A stretch of 64,000 bases of DNA from an uncultured Marivita sp. (lineage in GTDB: Bacteria; Pseudomonadota; Alphaproteobacteria; Rhodobacterales; Rhodobacteraceae). The DNA lies in NCBI RefSeq assembly GCF_947488135.1, contig NZ_CANKYW010000002.1, positions 372,001-436,000 on the forward strand, read 5' to 3'. The notes under the pieces are model-generated. The model was not told the DNA's origin. It saw nothing but the letters and a program-made list of their open reading frames with translations, and ran no database searches. This document shows, one piece after another, positions 37,728-46,704 of the stretch (the stretch's first letter is position 1; the number at the start of each line of letters is the position of its first letter). A program made the translations under genes and the position numbers.

Positions 37728-39968
37728 ATGGTACGGGTGATTGAACGACGGATGGCCGGTCAAATCTTGGGGCCTGTCACGGTTCTGGATGCGGTCCGTT
37801 TTGAGAGCGATGGCGTGGGGCACGTCAAGGTCTTCCTGGCTGCGGGGTCCTCTCCCGGCTGCATTTCCCACGGTCCCGGTATGGCGCTTGTCGACACGCT
37901 AAGCGTGGGGGGGGCGCCATGCCTGGCATACACGCTTGAGGCAGGGACAGCGCCTTCGTTCCAGGTCAACGGTACGGACCTGCCGCTGGATGTGGCGGAG
38001 TCCGAACAGGCCCTGTTCGAGGGCCGCAATGTCATCGCCGCCGTGCGGAACGGCGAAAGCCCGCAGATCGTTGCGCAATGGCTGGATCACCATGTCCGGA
38101 CGCAGGGGCTTGAGGCTGCACTCATTGTCGACCGCGCGCGGCCGGGGGCCGACCCGGACGTCGCGGACGCATTGCGAGACCTGATCGCCGAACTCGACTG
38201 CACCGTCCTGATCCTGAGCAGCGCGGTCCCGCTGGGGCGACATGATGCGCCCGCCGAAGCGCATCCGTTCTGTGTCCCCGAGGCCCCTGGCAAGGATCGC
38301 ATGAAAATCCCCAAACCCACGCCGTGGAGTTCTCCGCTTGGCGCGATGTCCCTCTACGAGATCCTGCGGTTGCGGTTCCTCGGTCAGGCGCGCGCGGTCG
38401 CCAATATCGAGGTGCATGACCTCATACCGCCTGAGGCGCCCAATATCTTCGATGCCGCAGTCGAAGCAGATGGTGGCGTTATTGCGCTGTTCGGACGGCA
38501 TTGTTACCCGTGGAGGGTCCGCAAAGGACACCCGGCGCAATTTGCCGATCATATCTGCGTTCAGTTCGACTCGAAGAGCGGCCGCCAACGCTGGTGCATC
38601 GCCCCGGCCAAGGCGCCCGAAGCGGCGGTTTGGCGGATGATCCGGATCGGCAACGCGGTGCCCGACAGGTCCCGCACACAGCTTTTCTACCGCCACATGG
38701 CGCTGCGTCATCCTACGCCGTCGATCTCGAAGATCGTGCCCAAGACGTCGCTGATCGAACACCCGCCCCTGCTTGAGATCGCGGAGGCCTATTGGGGGTA
38801 TAAACCGGTCCGCATGCCGGAGCTGGACCCCGACCCGGTGCCCAAGGGCAAGGGGCGGCGCGCGATCGTCACGACGATGAAGAACGAAGGGCCGTTCATT
38901 CTCGAATGGCTGGCCTATCATCGCGCCATCGGGTTTGACGACATCATCGTCTACACCAACGATTGCACCGACGGCACCGATACGATGCTGCAAATGCTCG
39001 AGCGCAAGGGCTACGTGCAGCATCGCGAAAACCCGTTCCGGGAAAGCGGTCTGAAGCCGCAACACGCGGCCCTTCAGGCGTCGGAGGACGAACCGGTCAT
39101 CAAGAATGCCAAATGGGTGACCTGCATCGACGTGGATGAATTCGTGAACATCAAGGTTGGCGACGGCACTCTGGATGCGCTGTTCGATGCGGTGCCCGAC
39201 GCCAACATGATCGCGATGACCTGGCGGTTGTTCGGCAACGGGGATGTACACGAATACGTGGATCGCCCGATTACAGAGCAATTCCTGCGATGCGCGCCGG
39301 AATTTGCCCGAAAGCCGCACCAGGCGTGGGGCTTCAAAACGCTGTTCCAGAATATCGGCCTGTTCAAGAAGCTTGGGGTCCACCGGCCGAAGGGCCTCAA
39401 TCCGCAGCTTTGGGAGGAGATCAACTGGGTCAACGGATCGGGCCAGCCTCTACCGCGCGAGATGTTTCGCAACGGCTGGCGGTCGACCACCGAAACCTAC
39501 GGCTATGATCTGGTGCAGCTAAACCATTACGCCGTGCGCTCGGCCGAGAGCTTTCTGGTCAAGCGCGACCGGGGACGGGTGAACCATGTCGATCGGGATC
39601 AGGGTCTCGCCTACTGGTTCAGGATGAACAACAATTTCGAAGAGGATCTGTCGATCCAGAAACGCCTTCCCATGATGAAGGATGAATTGGCACGCCTGCT
39701 TGCCGATCCCGAGATAAAGACGGCGCATGACAATGCGGTCAAGGCGCATCGCGACAAGATCGACGCGCTGCGGGCCACAGAAAACTATGCGAATTTCTAC
39801 GGCGATCTCACCGGGCCGCGATTGGAAAAGCTGTCACGCCTGCACGGGCATTTCGGCTCAAATGTCTTCTTGTCCGGACCGGAAGTGGTCCCTGACGAGA
39901 TCCTGTCCAAAGACCCTGATGACGACTGGTTCTTCACGGTCGAATTGACCGGCGAAACGGCTCACTGA
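37728..39968 (+). CDS. Large GT2/GT92-like glycosyltransferase with an N-terminal degenerate-looking GT-like module
   Basis: About 746 residues from the ATG at 37728; an ATG at 37752 is an alternative. The C-terminal module (about 380-690) is intact: TTMKNEGPFILEWLAYHRAIGF, YTNDCTDGTD, the DXD-like TCIDVDEFVNIKVGDG, and LNHYAVRSAESFLVKRDRGRVNH. The N-terminal 370 residues contain a weakly similar segment (VRNGESPQIVAQWLDHHVRTQG) but no DXD, suggesting a decayed duplicate used for binding. It is a close paralogue of the protein at 34838-35806. No membrane helix is visible. The glycan made is unknown. Confidence 0.78.
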   Translation: MVRVIERRMAGQILGPVTVLDAVRFESDGVGHVKVFLAAGSSPGCISHGPGMALVDTLSVGGAPCLAYTLEAGTAPSFQVNGTDLPLDVAESEQALFEGRNVIAAVRNGESPQIVAQWLDHHVRTQGLEAALIVDRARPGADPDVADALRDLIAELDCTVLILSSAVPLGRHDAPAEAHPFCVPEAPGKDRMKIPKPTPWSSPLGAMSLYEILRLRFLGQARAVANIEVHDLIPPEAPNIFDAAVEADGGVIALFGRHCYPWRVRKGHPAQFADHICVQFDSKSGRQRWCIAPAKAPEAAVWRMIRIGNAVPDRSRTQLFYRHMALRHPTPSISKIVPKTSLIEHPPLLEIAEAYWGYKPVRMPELDPDPVPKGKGRRAIVTTMKNEGPFILEWLAYHRAIGFDDIIVYTNDCTDGTDTMLQMLERKGYVQHRENPFRESGLKPQHAALQASEDEPVIKNAKWVTCIDVDEFVNIKVGDGTLDALFDAVPDANMIAMTWRLFGNGDVHEYVDRPITEQFLRCAPEFARKPHQAWGFKTLFQNIGLFKKLGVHRPKGLNPQLWEEINWVNGSGQPLPREMFRNGWRSTTETYGYDLVQLNHYAVRSAESFLVKRDRGRVNHVDRDQGLAYWFRMNNNFEEDLSIQKRLPMMKDELARLLADPEIKTAHDNAVKAHRDKIDALRATENYANFYGDLTGPRLEKLSRLHGHFGSNVFLSGPEVVPDEILSKDPDDDWFFTVELTGETAH

Positions 39969-39984
39969 GCCCTCTGGAACGTGA

Positions 39985-40007
39985 AGGCCGCCCGGTTGGG
40001 GCGGCCT
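39985..40007 (+). terminator. Hairpin after the large glycosyltransferase
   Basis: A 9-bp stem AGGCCGCCC / GGGCGGCCT with a 5-base loop starts 17 bases after the stop. No T run follows, so intrinsic termination is uncertain. Confidence 0.45.
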
Positions 40008-40085
40008 GATCATCGTCCGCGACGCACCTTGGTCAGATCGCGCGTCGCGGGATGGGGTGTGCGGCCGTCAGGGGCCGGAGGGCGA

Positions 40086-40292
40086 TCACTTCACCAAGGC
40101 TTGGATCGTGGCGCGCTTTTCGCCTTCGCTGTCACCGGAGTGGATGATCGACAGGATGGTGTTCACCTCGGCGTCCGACAGGGTCGAGATGTCGGCGTTC
40201 GGCGCGTATTGCTGGATGGCGGAGGCGTCGACCATCGCGGATGCGGAGAAGGCGGTGAGGGTCAGAGCAGCTGCTGTGAGAAGCGTTTTCAT
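40086..40292 (-). CDS. Tiny exported protein, downstream copy of a tandem pair
   Basis: A 68-residue protein with a clear Sec signal (MKTLLTAAALTLTAFSASA, cleavage after about residue 19), leaving a mature peptide of about 49 residues that contains QQYAPNADISTLSDAEVNTI and HSGDSEGEKRATIQALVK. It differs from the neighbouring copy at only 5 of 68 positions. The mature peptide is acidic and helical-looking with no cysteine. I do not recognise a named family. It is 44 bases downstream of the other copy, likely on the same transcript or from its own promoter. Confidence 0.85.
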   Translation of the reverse strand: MKTLLTAAALTLTAFSASAMVDASAIQQYAPNADISTLSDAEVNTILSIIHSGDSEGEKRATIQALVK

Positions 40293-40336
40293 TGTCTTAA
40301 TCCTTTCGTGGTTGGGTTGGGGTCGAAGGGTCTGGC

Positions 40337-40543
40337 TTAGTTGACCAGGGCTTGGATCGTGGCGCGCTTTTCGCCTTCGCTGTCACCGGAGTGGATGATC
40401 GACAGGATGGTGTTCACTTCGGCGTCCGACAGGGTCGAGACGTCGGCGTTCGGCGCGTATTGCTGAATGGCGGAGGTATCGACCATCGCGGATGCGGAGA
40501 AGGCGGTGAGGGCAAGTGCGGCTGCTGTAATGAGAGTTTTCAT
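40337..40543 (-). CDS. Tiny exported protein, upstream copy of a tandem pair
   Basis: A 68-residue protein with signal peptide MKTLITAAALALTAFSASA. The start at 40543 is fixed by alignment with the sister gene; the longer open frame upstream has no signal. The two genes match along their whole length at the DNA level, with differences at residues 5, 11, 23, 35 and 68, most of them conservative. This indicates recent duplication or gene conversion. Mature region: MVDTSAIQQYAPNADVST, then an SGDSEGEKR turn. The function is unknown; periplasmic or secreted. Confidence 0.85.
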   Translation of the reverse strand: MKTLITAAALALTAFSASAMVDTSAIQQYAPNADVSTLSDAEVNTILSIIHSGDSEGEKRATIQALVN

Positions 40544-40991
40544 GGGTCTGGTCCTTTTCTTTCTGTGTGTCCGCACCCTGTGGCGCGGTTCGGTTGATGT
40601 CTGTCGTCGGGTTGTCTGTCCGACACCCATGAAGTTAGGGTCGGTCGGGCGGTCGGAGAATTCACAGCTGGTGCACAGCGGCTCTCGCAAAAGTGGACTT
40701 GACGCGAGGGCCGCGCGATCACCCCCTGCGCGATGCTGCACAGGGTTGGTGCGGGTCAGGTTTTGCTGGGCATTTCGTGGCCCGGTCGGCGCCCCAATTG
40801 ACACCGGCGCGTGACGGCGATCACGGGTGGAGCCATGTCATAGGACATATCAATAAAATGTGACGGTCTGGAAAAGCGGCTTTGTTTCACCCCGAACACC
40901 GCGCCGCGAGGGTCGCGAAGCTGGGCGTGAGGGATGTGTCAGGTAATCGGCGCGATCGAACGCCGCTTTCGGTTGACGGAGCTGCCCGCCA
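40544..40991. other. Long non-coding gap upstream of the tiny exported gene pair
   Basis: About 450 bases between the tandem small genes and the icd terminator. The first 200 bases presumably hold the promoter for the small genes. No ORF with a credible start, no tRNA and no strong inverted repeat is seen. One frame is open through 40804 in line with the small gene, but lacks coding character. Confidence 0.5.
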
Positions 40992-41023
40992 AAGAAAAAA
41001 AGGCCGGGCAAATCTGCCCGGCC
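40992..41023 (-). terminator. Terminator of icd
   Basis: A 9-bp perfect stem GGCCGGGCA / TGCCCGGCC with an AATC loop. Read on the minus strand it runs into TTTTTTTC. It lies 23 bases after the icd stop. Confidence 0.9.
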
Positions 41024-41045
41024 CCCTTCGCAAATCGCGATCGCC

Positions 41046-43253
41046 TTAGCCGATGATTGCGTTCAGCGTCGCTGAGGGTCGCATCACCGTTGCGGTTTTC
41101 TTGGGGTCGGTGTGGTAATACCCACCCAGATCCACCGACTTTCCTTGCGCCTCAACGAGTTCGGACAGGATCGCCTCTTCCTTGTCGGCCAGCTCCTGTG
41201 CAATCGGCGCGAAATGCGCGGCAAGGTCGCAGTCTTCGCTTTGCGCGGCAAGCGCCTCGGCCCAGTAGCGCGCGAACCAGTAGTGGCTGTCGCGGTTATC
41301 CGGCTCGCCCACCTTGCGCGAGGGCGACCGATTGTTGTCGAGGATGCCTTGCGTCGCGGTATCCACCGCCTTGCCCAAAACACGCGCCTTTTCGTTGCCG
41401 CGCGCATCCGCAAGGAACTGAAGGCTCTCACCCAGCGCGCAGAATTCGCCAAGGCTGTCCCAGCGCAGGTGGTTCTGTTCCATCAACTGCTGGACGTGCT
41501 TCGGCGCCGAACCGCCCGCACCGGTCTCGAACAGACCGCCGCCATTCATCAGTTTGACGATGGACAGCATCTTGGCCGATGTCGCCAATTCGAGGATCGG
41601 GAACAGGTCGGTCAGGTAATCGCGCAACACGTTGCCCGTCACCGCGATGGACGTCTTGCCGTCGCGGATCGTCTCAAAGCTGGCGCGGGTCGCCTCGCGG
41701 GGGGCCATGATCTTGAACTTGTCGGCCACACCTTTGGTGTCGAGGATTGGCTTCACGTATTTGATCAGCTCCGCGTCATGCGCCCGCGTTTCATCAAGCC
41801 AGAAGATCGCTTCGCAGCCCTCGGCCTTCTGGCGGTCGATGGCCAGTTGCACCCAGTCCTGGATCGGCGCCTTGCGGGTCGAGGCAGAGCGCCAGATGTC
41901 ACCGGCTTCGACGCTGTGCTCATGCAGAACCGTACCATCCGATAGGACCATTCGTACGGTTCCGTTGTGCGGGATCTCGAATGTGGTCGGGTGGGATCCG
42001 TATTCCTCGGCCTTCTGCGCCATCAGGCCGATATTCTGCACCGTGCCCGCCGTTGCCGGATCAAGCTTTCCGGTCTCTTTGAAATACTTGATCGTCTCGT
42101 CATAGACCGGCGCGTAGGAATTGTCCGGGATCACGCAATTCGCGTCGTGTTCCTTGCCATCCGGGCCCCAGCCCTTGCCGCCCGCGCGGATCAAGGCCGG
42201 CATGGAGGCGTCGATGATCACGTCCGAGGGGACGTGCAGGTTGGTCAGGCCCTTGTCTGAATCCACCATGTACAAGGGCGCGCGGTCGGCGATCACCTTC
42301 TCGATGTCGGCTTTCACTTCGGGCATGTCTTCGACCCGTGCCATCAGATCGCCAAGGCCCGAGTTGGGGTTGACGCCAGCCGCTTTCAACTGCTCGCCGT
42401 GTTTGTCGAAAACCGGTTTGAGGAAGGCCTTGACCGCGTGGCCGAAGATGATCGGGTCCGAAACCTTCATCATCGTCGCCTTGAGGTGGAGCGAGAACAG
42501 CGTCCCCTCTTCCTTGGTCTTGGCAATCTCATCGGTCAGAAAGGCATCAAGCGCCTTGGCCGACATGAAGGTCGCATCGACCACCGTGCCCGCCGGGTAG
42601 CTCAGCCCGTCTTTCAAAACGGTTTCCGACCCGTCTTCGCCGATCAGAACGATCTTGGCCGTGGCCTCATCCGCGAGCGTTTTGGATTTCTCGTTCGACC
42701 TGAAATCACCGCCCGACATCGAGGACACGCGCGTCTTGCTGTCGGCAGACCAGTCGCCCATCCGGTGCGGGTTGTTCTGGGCGTAAGCTTTCACGGCCTT
42801 GGCCGCGCGGCGGTCCGAGTTGCCTTCGCGCAGAACCGGGTTCACGGCTGACCCCTTGATCGTGTCGTACTTCGCACGGATAGCCTTGTCCGCATCGGTC
42901 TCCGGCGCTTCCGGGTAATCGGGAAGCGCGTAGCCCTGGCCCTGCAATTCCTTGATCGCCGCAACGAGCTGCGGAACCGACGCCGAGATGTTGGGCAGTT
43001 TGATGACGTTTGCTTCGGGCTTTTTCACCAGTTCGCCCAAGGCGGCGAGGTCATCGGACTGGCGCTGGTCTTCGGTCAAGACCTCGGGGAAGGTCGCGAT
43101 GATGCGTCCGGCAAGGGAGATGTCCCGTGTGCCGACGCTAACGCCAGCGGCTTTCGCGAATTTCTGGATGATCGGCAAAAAGGATGCCGATGCCAGCTCG
43201 GGCGCTTCGTCAACCTTGGTGTAGATGATGTCGGGAGTGGTAGTGTCTGCCAT
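41046..43253 (-). CDS. icd: Isocitrate dehydrogenase, NADP-dependent, monomeric type
   Basis: A 735-residue TCA-cycle enzyme that oxidatively decarboxylates isocitrate to 2-oxoglutarate with NADP. The length (about 740) and N-terminus ([24 protein letters not shown]) mark the monomeric class II family rather than the usual dimeric 400-residue form. Conserved blocks include [50 protein letters not shown] and [11 protein letters not shown]. It has its own terminator at 40992-41023. Confidence 0.97.
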   Translation of the reverse strand: MADTTTPDIIYTKVDEAPELASASFLPIIQKFAKAAGVSVGTRDISLAGRIIATFPEVLTEDQRQSDDLAALGELVKKPEANVIKLPNISASVPQLVAAIKELQGQGYALPDYPEAPETDADKAIRAKYDTIKGSAVNPVLREGNSDRRAAKAVKAYAQNNPHRMGDWSADSKTRVSSMSGGDFRSNEKSKTLADEATAKIVLIGEDGSETVLKDGLSYPAGTVVDATFMSAKALDAFLTDEIAKTKEEGTLFSLHLKATMMKVSDPIIFGHAVKAFLKPVFDKHGEQLKAAGVNPNSGLGDLMARVEDMPEVKADIEKVIADRAPLYMVDSDKGLTNLHVPSDVIIDASMPALIRAGGKGWGPDGKEHDANCVIPDNSYAPVYDETIKYFKETGKLDPATAGTVQNIGLMAQKAEEYGSHPTTFEIPHNGTVRMVLSDGTVLHEHSVEAGDIWRSASTRKAPIQDWVQLAIDRQKAEGCEAIFWLDETRAHDAELIKYVKPILDTKGVADKFKIMAPREATRASFETIRDGKTSIAVTGNVLRDYLTDLFPILELATSAKMLSIVKLMNGGGLFETGAGGSAPKHVQQLMEQNHLRWDSLGEFCALGESLQFLADARGNEKARVLGKAVDTATQGILDNNRSPSRKVGEPDNRDSHYWFARYWAEALAAQSEDCDLAAHFAPIAQELADKEEAILSELVEAQGKSVDLGGYYHTDPKKTATVMRPSATLNAIIG

Positions 43254-43346
43254 GGGTTTCGCCTTTCAAAGATTTGCCTTTGCCATAGGGCAAAGAAGGC
43301 GAGTCGTAAACAGCATACAGCGGTATACATTGCCGCAAGCGGCGTA

Positions 43347-44081
43347 TCAGGTCGAAATGAATTCCACCCCATCCCGCGTCAGAACCGCGGCGGTCAGTTG
43401 TCCGGTGGCATAGGCGCCGGTGTCGATGGAAATTCGGCCATCGCGCAGTTTCGGACCGTCGACAACCGTGTGCCCATGCACGATCCAGAACCCGTCGCTG
43501 CGCGGGGTTTTACGGAAATCGGGATGGCCCCAGATGAACGTCTCGGGATCGTGCTGTTCCAGAGGCGTGTTCGGGTCCGCACCGGCGTGGACGACGGCGA
43601 CGTTGCCCGACCATGCGATACAATCGAGACCGACCAGCCAGTTCACCATCTCCTCGCCCATCGCTCCGTAAAGCGCGTCGCGCGCGTGGGTCAGGGTCTC
43701 TGCGTCAGAGGTTTCCGTCACACCAGAAACCCCGAAGCTTGCGAGGGTCTGCACCCCTCCGTTTCGCAGCCACCGTGGACCGTCCGTTTCGGGGGATCCC
43801 ACGAAATCGAGCATGAGTTGCTCGTGATTGCCCATCAACGCCGTGATACGTTCGTGCGCCATCACGTAGCCAAGAACCTCTTTGCTCTGCGCGCCCCGGT
43901 CGATCAGGTCGCCGGCGCAGATGATGCTGACCCGTTGTGGAAGCGCGTCCACCAATGTGCTGAGCAGATCGAACCGCCCATGCACGTCGCCGATGACACA
44001 GAACGGAGCTTCCGGTCGGACCGGATCGAACGCCACCTTGGGTTTGGCCATCTTGAATCTGTTGAGAAGCGTGGAAAACAT
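43347..44081 (-). CDS. Calcineurin-like metallophosphatase (serine/threonine phosphatase family)
   Basis: A 244-residue di-metal phosphoesterase. All core motifs are in order: IGDVHGRFDLL (D and H ligands), CAGDLIDRGAQS, ALMGNHEQLML and VAVVHAGADP, then HGHTVVDGP. This is the bacterial PrpA/Ser-Thr phosphatase type, which may also cleave diadenosine polyphosphates; the substrate is unproven. It is monocistronic. The gap of 94 bases to icd holds the icd promoter. Confidence 0.9.
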   Translation of the reverse strand: MFSTLLNRFKMAKPKVAFDPVRPEAPFCVIGDVHGRFDLLSTLVDALPQRVSIICAGDLIDRGAQSKEVLGYVMAHERITALMGNHEQLMLDFVGSPETDGPRWLRNGGVQTLASFGVSGVTETSDAETLTHARDALYGAMGEEMVNWLVGLDCIAWSGNVAVVHAGADPNTPLEQHDPETFIWGHPDFRKTPRSDGFWIVHGHTVVDGPKLRDGRISIDTGAYATGQLTAAVLTRDGVEFIST

Positions 44082-44255
44082 TATTTGCTCTTTCTGCGCG
44101 CAGAGCGCCTGCTGTTTCTTGAGCGAACCTTTACAGGAATATGGGGCCTCTATTGCCGATGGTAAGGCCGTCTGCGGTTTCTCGCAGTGGTCGCCGCAGC
44201 GCGATCGTGCACCGCGCTGGTTTCAGGGTTTCGACGGCGCAGGCGGGATGATGTG

Positions 44256-44363
44256 ATGAAACGAGTTCTTGTCACCGGAACAGCCGGGTTCATCGGCAAT
44301 TATCTTGCACGGCTCCTGCCCGATGCGTTCGTCGCGTGGTATCGGGAGTATTACCGCGTCTGA
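44256..44363 (+). pseudogene. Internally deleted relic of an NAD-dependent sugar epimerase/dehydratase
   Basis: A 35-codon open frame starting at ATG 44256. The first about 21 residues match the N-terminus of extended SDR sugar epimerases, with the NAD loop VTGTAGFIG followed by NYLARLL. The last residues, AFVAWYREYYRV, look exactly like the C-terminal end of the same family (WYRDYY-type tail). The roughly 300 residues between are missing in frame, as if one internal deletion fused the two gene ends. A 4-base ATGTGATGA context and upstream GGCGGGATG could still drive translation of a micro-peptide. Confidence 0.7.
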
Positions 44364-44494
44364 GGATTGATCGTCATTTCTTGGAAATGGCGGGGGATTT
44401 TCAAGGAAATCGGAAAAGTCCTGATTGACGAAAGGCATGGTCGCTTGACCCGCGCGGAGCAATACTTCTCCCGTACTCAGAAAGGCTATCGCGC

Positions 44495-45322
44495 ATGACA
44501 ACGTCCTATTTTGCCCCCGAGGGTGGCCACCCCGGCCAAGATCAGCTTCTGACGGATCGGGCGATGTTCACCGAGGCCTATGCGGTGATCCCGAAAGGCA
44601 CGATGCGGGATATCACGACAAGCTTTCTGCCCTTTTGGGACGAGACCCGCCTCTGGGTGATCGCGCGGCCGCTCAGCGGCTTTGCCGAGACTTTTTCTCA
44701 CTACATCATGGAGGTCGGTGCTGGCGGGGGATCCGGTCGCGCTGAAACGGACCCGGAGGCCGAAGGCGTGCTGTTCGTGGTCGAAGGCACGATGTGCCTG
44801 ACCGTCGGCGGCGAGACACACGAAATGCGCGCAGGCGGCTATGCGTATCTGCCGCCGCGATCCGGCTGGACCCTGCGCAACACCGGGTCCGAACCGGTGC
44901 GCTTTCACTGGCTGCGCAAGGCGTACCAGGCGGTAGACGGTCTGGATCATCCCGATGTGATCGTGACCAACGAAGCCGACGTCGCCCCGACGCCGATGCC
45001 GGGCACCGACGGAAAATGGGCGACGACGCGCTTTGTCGATCCCTCCGATCTGCGCCACGACATGCACGTAACCATCGTGACCTTCGAGCCGGGCGCGGTG
45101 ATCCCATTCCTGGAAACGCACGTGATGGAACACGGTCTCTACGTGCTTGAAGGGAAGGCGGTCTATCGGCTTAACCAGGATTGGGTCGAGGTCGAGGCCG
45201 GAGACTACATGTGGCTGCGCGCGTTCTGCCCACAGGCGTGTTATGCGGGTGGACCGGGCAAGTTTCGCTACCTTCTCTACAAGGATGTGAACCGCCACAT
45301 GCCATTGAAACTCGGTCGATGA
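44495..45322 (+). CDS. allE: (S)-ureidoglycine aminohydrolase
   Basis: A 275-residue bicupin enzyme that converts (S)-ureidoglycine to (S)-ureidoglycolate with release of ammonia, a step of purine/allantoin degradation. It begins MTTSYFAPEGGHPGQDQLLTD. The first cupin has GVLFVVEGTMCLTVGG; the second has the Mn-binding ETHVMEHGLYVLEGKAVYRL, and AGDYMWLRAFCPQACYAGG follows. Length is typical. It is the gene directly upstream of the bhcABCD cassette on the same strand, 188 bases away, and its downstream partner AllA is at 52678. Confidence 0.93.
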   Translation: MTTSYFAPEGGHPGQDQLLTDRAMFTEAYAVIPKGTMRDITTSFLPFWDETRLWVIARPLSGFAETFSHYIMEVGAGGGSGRAETDPEAEGVLFVVEGTMCLTVGGETHEMRAGGYAYLPPRSGWTLRNTGSEPVRFHWLRKAYQAVDGLDHPDVIVTNEADVAPTPMPGTDGKWATTRFVDPSDLRHDMHVTIVTFEPGAVIPFLETHVMEHGLYVLEGKAVYRLNQDWVEVEAGDYMWLRAFCPQACYAGGPGKFRYLLYKDVNRHMPLKLGR

Positions 45323-45350
45323 GAATCGCGGTTTTGGGTTCGATTCAGGT

Positions 45351-45452
45351 CTTGTGAAACACTTTCAAAAAACGCTTTCATCTTGTGAAAAATACAAGTC
45401 ACTGAAATTAAATGGATTAGTGGTATTCTCGTTTTTGAAAAATAATTTCGAA
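45351..45452 (+). promoter_or_regulatory. Candidate operator region upstream of bhcA
   Basis: This AT-rich stretch stands out from the high-GC surroundings. It holds TGAAA-CAC-TTTCA (45355-45367, a perfect 5-bp hyphenated palindrome), a repeat of CTTGTGAAA at 45351 and 45382 (31 bases apart, about three helical turns), and a longer imperfect palindrome TTGAAAAATAATTTCGAA (45435-45452). IclR-type regulators often bind GAAA/TTTC half-sites, and the known bhc regulator BhcR is an IclR member. Binding here is inference. Confidence 0.4.
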
Positions 45453-45510
45453 AAAATTGCGGAGACGGGAGGTCGTGGCGTAGATTGCCTGCAATTGGAG
45501 GAGAGACGCC

Positions 45511-46704
45511 ATGAGTTTCCAAAACCCCGTTTTCATCCCCGGGCCAACCAACATCCCGGAATCGCTGCGCAAAGCCTGTGATATGCCGACAATCGACCAC
45601 AGGTCGCCGTTGTTCGGTCAGATCCTGCACCCGGCCCGCAAGGCAGTTCAGCAGATTTTGAAAAGCACCAGTGCCGAAGTGTTCATCTTCCCGGCCTCCG
45701 GGACGGGTGGTTGGGAAACCGCGCTCACCAACACGTTGAGCCCCGGCGACACGGTGCTCGTCGCGCGCAACGGGATGTTCTCCCATCGCTGGATCGACAT
45801 GTGCGAACGCTTTGGCCTCGATGTAATCATCGTGGATGTGGCCTGGGGCAAGGGTATCCCAGCCGACCGGTTCGAAGAGATCCTGACCAAGGACAGCGCG
45901 CACCGGATCAAGGCGGTTCTGGCGACACATAACGAAACAGCCACCGGCGTTAAGTCCGATATCGGAGCCGTGCGCCGCGCGATGGACGCGGCACAGCACC
46001 CGGCGCTTTTGTTCGTGGACGGCGTGTCGTCGATCGCGTCGATGGATTTCCGGTTCGATGACTGGGGCGTGGATGTTGCCGTGACCGGCTCGCAGAAGGG
46101 CTTCATGCTGCCCGCCGGTCTGGCCATCGTCGGCTTCAGCCAGAAGGCGATGACGGCGACTGAAACCGCTGGATTGCACCGCACGTTCTTTGACGTGCAC
46201 GACATGATGAAGGGCTACGCGAAAAACGCCTATCCCTACACGCCCGCGGTCGGCCTGATGAACGGTCTGAACGAGGCATGCCGCATGTTGCAGGCCGAAG
46301 GGCTTGAGAATGTCTTTGCGCGTCACACCCGGATAGCCGGTGGCGTGCGCGCTGCGGTGGATGCCTGGGGGCTTGATCTCTGCGCCGAAACGCCGGACCT
46401 CTATTCCGACACGGTCAGCGCCATCCGGACGCCCGAGGGATTCAATGCGACGGATATCGTGACCCATGCCGCCAGCACCTATGGCGTCGCATTCGGTGTC
46501 GGTCTGGGCGATGTGGCCGGTAAGGTGTTCCGCATCGGGCATCTTGGCAGTCTGACGGATGTCATGGCCCTGTCCGGGATCGCGACCGCCGAGATGTGCA
46601 TGGTCGACCTTGGGCTCGATATCAAACTGGGTTCGGGTGTCGCAGCGGCGCAAGAGCACTATCGTCATGGATCGAAGATGGCAGTGAAGGTGGCAGCGGA
46701 ATGA
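45511..46704 (+). CDS. bhcA: Aspartate-glyoxylate aminotransferase of the beta-hydroxyaspartate cycle (BhcA)
   Basis: A 397-residue class V PLP aminotransferase. It begins NPVFIPGPTNIPESLR and carries the PLP lysine K196 in VTGSQKGFMLPAG, the aspartate partner in LLFVDGVSSIASMDF, and the FPASGTGGWE cofactor loop. In the BHA cycle it aminates glyoxylate to glycine using aspartate. On sequence alone it could be a serine-glyoxylate aminotransferase; the gene order bhcA-bhcB-bhcC-bhcD decides in favour of BhcA. The ribosome site GGAGGAGAG precedes the ATG, and its stop overlaps the bhcB start by 4 bases. Confidence 0.93.
   Translation: MSFQNPVFIPGPTNIPESLRKACDMPTIDHRSPLFGQILHPARKAVQQILKSTSAEVFIFPASGTGGWETALTNTLSPGDTVLVARNGMFSHRWIDMCERFGLDVIIVDVAWGKGIPADRFEEILTKDSAHRIKAVLATHNETATGVKSDIGAVRRAMDAAQHPALLFVDGVSSIASMDFRFDDWGVDVAVTGSQKGFMLPAGLAIVGFSQKAMTATETAGLHRTFFDVHDMMKGYAKNAYPYTPAVGLMNGLNEACRMLQAEGLENVFARHTRIAGGVRAAVDAWGLDLCAETPDLYSDTVSAIRTPEGFNATDIVTHAASTYGVAFGVGLGDVAGKVFRIGHLGSLTDVMALSGIATAEMCMVDLGLDIKLGSGVAAAQEHYRHGSKMAVKVAAE

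Noticed and set aside
43347-44165. Plus-strand 255-codon frame opposite the metallophosphatase
   Set aside because: Shadow of a gene with all phosphoesterase motifs; no motif of its own.
44223-44501. Minus-strand 92-codon frame overlapping the epimerase relic
   Set aside because: Antisense to the relic and the allE promoter, no ribosome site and no protein-like pattern.
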